From contig HG738140.1 of NCBI GenBank assembly GCA_000499405.2, positions 3,730,465-3,794,464 of the forward strand: DNA of 64,000 nucleotides. Reading direction: 5' to 3'. Both the position numbers and the translations under genes were made by a program. The notes beneath the pieces were generated by a model that was given only the letters and a program-made list of their open reading frames with translations, did no database searches and was not told the DNA's origin. The stretch comes from Onchocerca volvulus (Eukaryota; Nematoda; Chromadorea; Rhabditida; Onchocercidae). The first letter of the stretch is position 1, and every line of letters begins with the position of its first letter. This document shows positions 62,641 to 64,000 of the stretch, one piece after another.

Positions 62641-64000
62641 TTTTTTTTTAGAAAATGGGGAAAAATAAACGAAAGAAGATGTTTATAAATGATGTATGTG
62701 TGTGTGTGCTTCGTTCGAAAAAAAGTTTTTTTAGTTATTTTTGTTTGGTGAAAAAACAGCAATCAATGATCATCAATAGCAGCAGCACAAATTGGTAAAA
62801 TGTGAGAGAATTTCTTCACTTTTAAACTTTTTTTAAGCAAACAGAACAAAAAAAAAAAAAAAAAGTCGTGAAAAACAACTAATATATTAATAAGGTTATC
62901 ATCATGTTAAACTTTCAATACATTTTACCTTTCCATCATAATCAGTACTTCATTTACCAAACCCCCCTTTTTTTTTTTTGTAAATTTAATTTTACCTACC
63001 CGCTAAATTTTTCAGGCGAATTTTTGAACATGTCATTTCAAGTCTTTTTTTGAATTTTTCACCTGCCATTTCAAATATATACATATTATATAAAAATTTC
63101 TTATTATATTTTTATTAAGGAATAAAAAATTTCAAGAATTTCAATTAATTACATGCTTGAAATTTGAATGCTTAATTAATGGATAAGAGTAATAAGAGAG
63201 GAAAATATGATTTTTTTTTCCTCATCTTTTCTTCTTTAAAAATAAAAAAAAAAATTGATGATTAATTACATTTTTATCAAATGAGTTCATTTTGAATTTT
63301 TTTCATCCGTTCTATTGAAAATTTTTTTTTTTTTTTTCTCTTTTCCAATATATTATCCGAAATATTCTCATAATCGGTTAAAATTTGCGGTCTTTTTTAC
63401 GCCAATTTATTTCAATTTGTAAGTTACTTCAACTGAAAATTACTGCAATTTGATATATAAAATAAATTAATTAATTAAAGTAATTATTTTTGTTCTTCTC
63501 TTTTTTTCGTCAGGAATAAATTCTTTTAATTAATCAAATGTATAAATCGAATTGAAAAGGTAAAAATTAAGTACTTTGAAAAGATCGAGGTGTTAATTAT
63601 TTCTCGATCATTGATAAATATTGATTGAGTGAAAAAAAATTACTAAGTTTTTTTCCGAATTTCGTCCTTTTTAGTGTCAATCAAACAAATATTAATGAAC
63701 TTAAATTTAAAAATTCGAATTGTGATGAAATAAAAATGTCGTACAACAAAAACACTTTTATTTTTAGTACACATTAGTCATCTTTTAATAGAATCTAATT
63801 TTAACATTTAGAATCTATTTCACAAAAAAAAAAGAAAAACGAAAAAAAAAAAGAATTTATCCAACCTTTTTTTTTTTTCAGCTTTTCTTTCATCTTATAT
63901 AATGAGAAATGCATAAATGAATTTTCTTCTCTTTTTTTTTTTTTTGTTCATTTTTACTAAAATGAATTTACATATTACTTTTTAAAATTTTCAAAAGTAA

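Larger units (their letters stand above)
60848..64000. other. Chloride channel 5' flank
   Basis: About 3.1 kb upstream of the channel start codon, with no supported exon. A TTTAG acceptor on the minus strand lies about 20 nt before the ATG and may be a trans-splice or 5' exon junction. A GA tract is at 61217-61260, an 18-bp minisatellite at 62570-62640, and many A/T runs fill the rest. The open frames at 62423-62762 are read through the minisatellite. Confidence 0.5.

Noticed and set aside
62423..62762. Trp/Glu-rich open frame with repeated EW units, and its minus-strand partner
   Set aside because: Both are translations of an 18-bp minisatellite whose third period is 17 bp; no exon context.
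1..64000. Bacterial endosymbiont insert, CRISPR array, prophage or transposase
   Set aside because: No compact intron-free bacterial-like coding block, regular spacer array or transposase motif was seen. Coding DNA is broken by introns throughout.

Overview
The window is nuclear DNA from a nematode, most likely a filarial (onchocercid) worm. This rests on very AT-rich non-coding DNA, long homopolymer runs, short exons of about 50-320 bp in long introns, nematode-type TTTTCAG/TTTNTAG acceptors, and closely packed genes with two cistrons only 12 nt apart. The order is an inference from sequence style, not a database match. Genes were rebuilt by joining exons whose splice phases agree; eight of the ten models close to a complete reading frame.

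Layout. 1-1072: degenerate microsatellite and 3' flank. 1073-3842 (minus): SSU72 RNA polymerase II CTD phosphatase, 5 exons, 196 aa. 3843-6731: intergenic, with an old diverged repeat family. 6732-11088 (plus): an unrecognised protein of about 384-417 aa with a central hydrophobic segment. 11577-13776 (minus): 3' part of an unrecognised single-pass membrane protein. 15686-19058 (plus): WASH (WASHC1). 19854-21105 (plus): PIG-P. 21118-26362 (plus): NOA1 mitochondrial cpGTPase. 27472-35001 (plus): SNX14-type sorting nexin, 948 aa. 36522-38227 (plus): PRELI/PRELID1-like lipid transfer protein. 39311-41019 (plus): EMC5/MMGT1. 41455-44457 (plus): NDUFAF6. 44458-47319: gene-free. 47320-60847 (minus): a ClC-1/2-type chloride channel, 19 exons, 840 aa. 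60848-64000: its 5' flank with simple repeats.

The genes are conserved eukaryotic housekeeping or membrane genes: endosomal sorting and actin (WASH, SNX14), ER membrane work (PIG-P, EMC5, with SNX14 also ER-anchored in other animals), and mitochondria (NOA1, PRELID1, NDUFAF6). Seven lie head-to-tail on the plus strand. Only PIG-P/NOA1 are close enough to suggest one transcript: the PIG-P stop and the NOA1 start are 12 nt apart and in the same frame.

I found no mobile element with coding capacity, no CRISPR or other bacterial-type system, and no convincing bacterial insert. The most interesting signals are the PIG-P/NOA1 junction, a near-exact duplication of 28 bp of WASH acidic-tail coding sequence in its 3' region, several clean inverted repeats in introns or at a 3' end, a 23-bp minisatellite in the chloride channel gene, and the two unidentified proteins.
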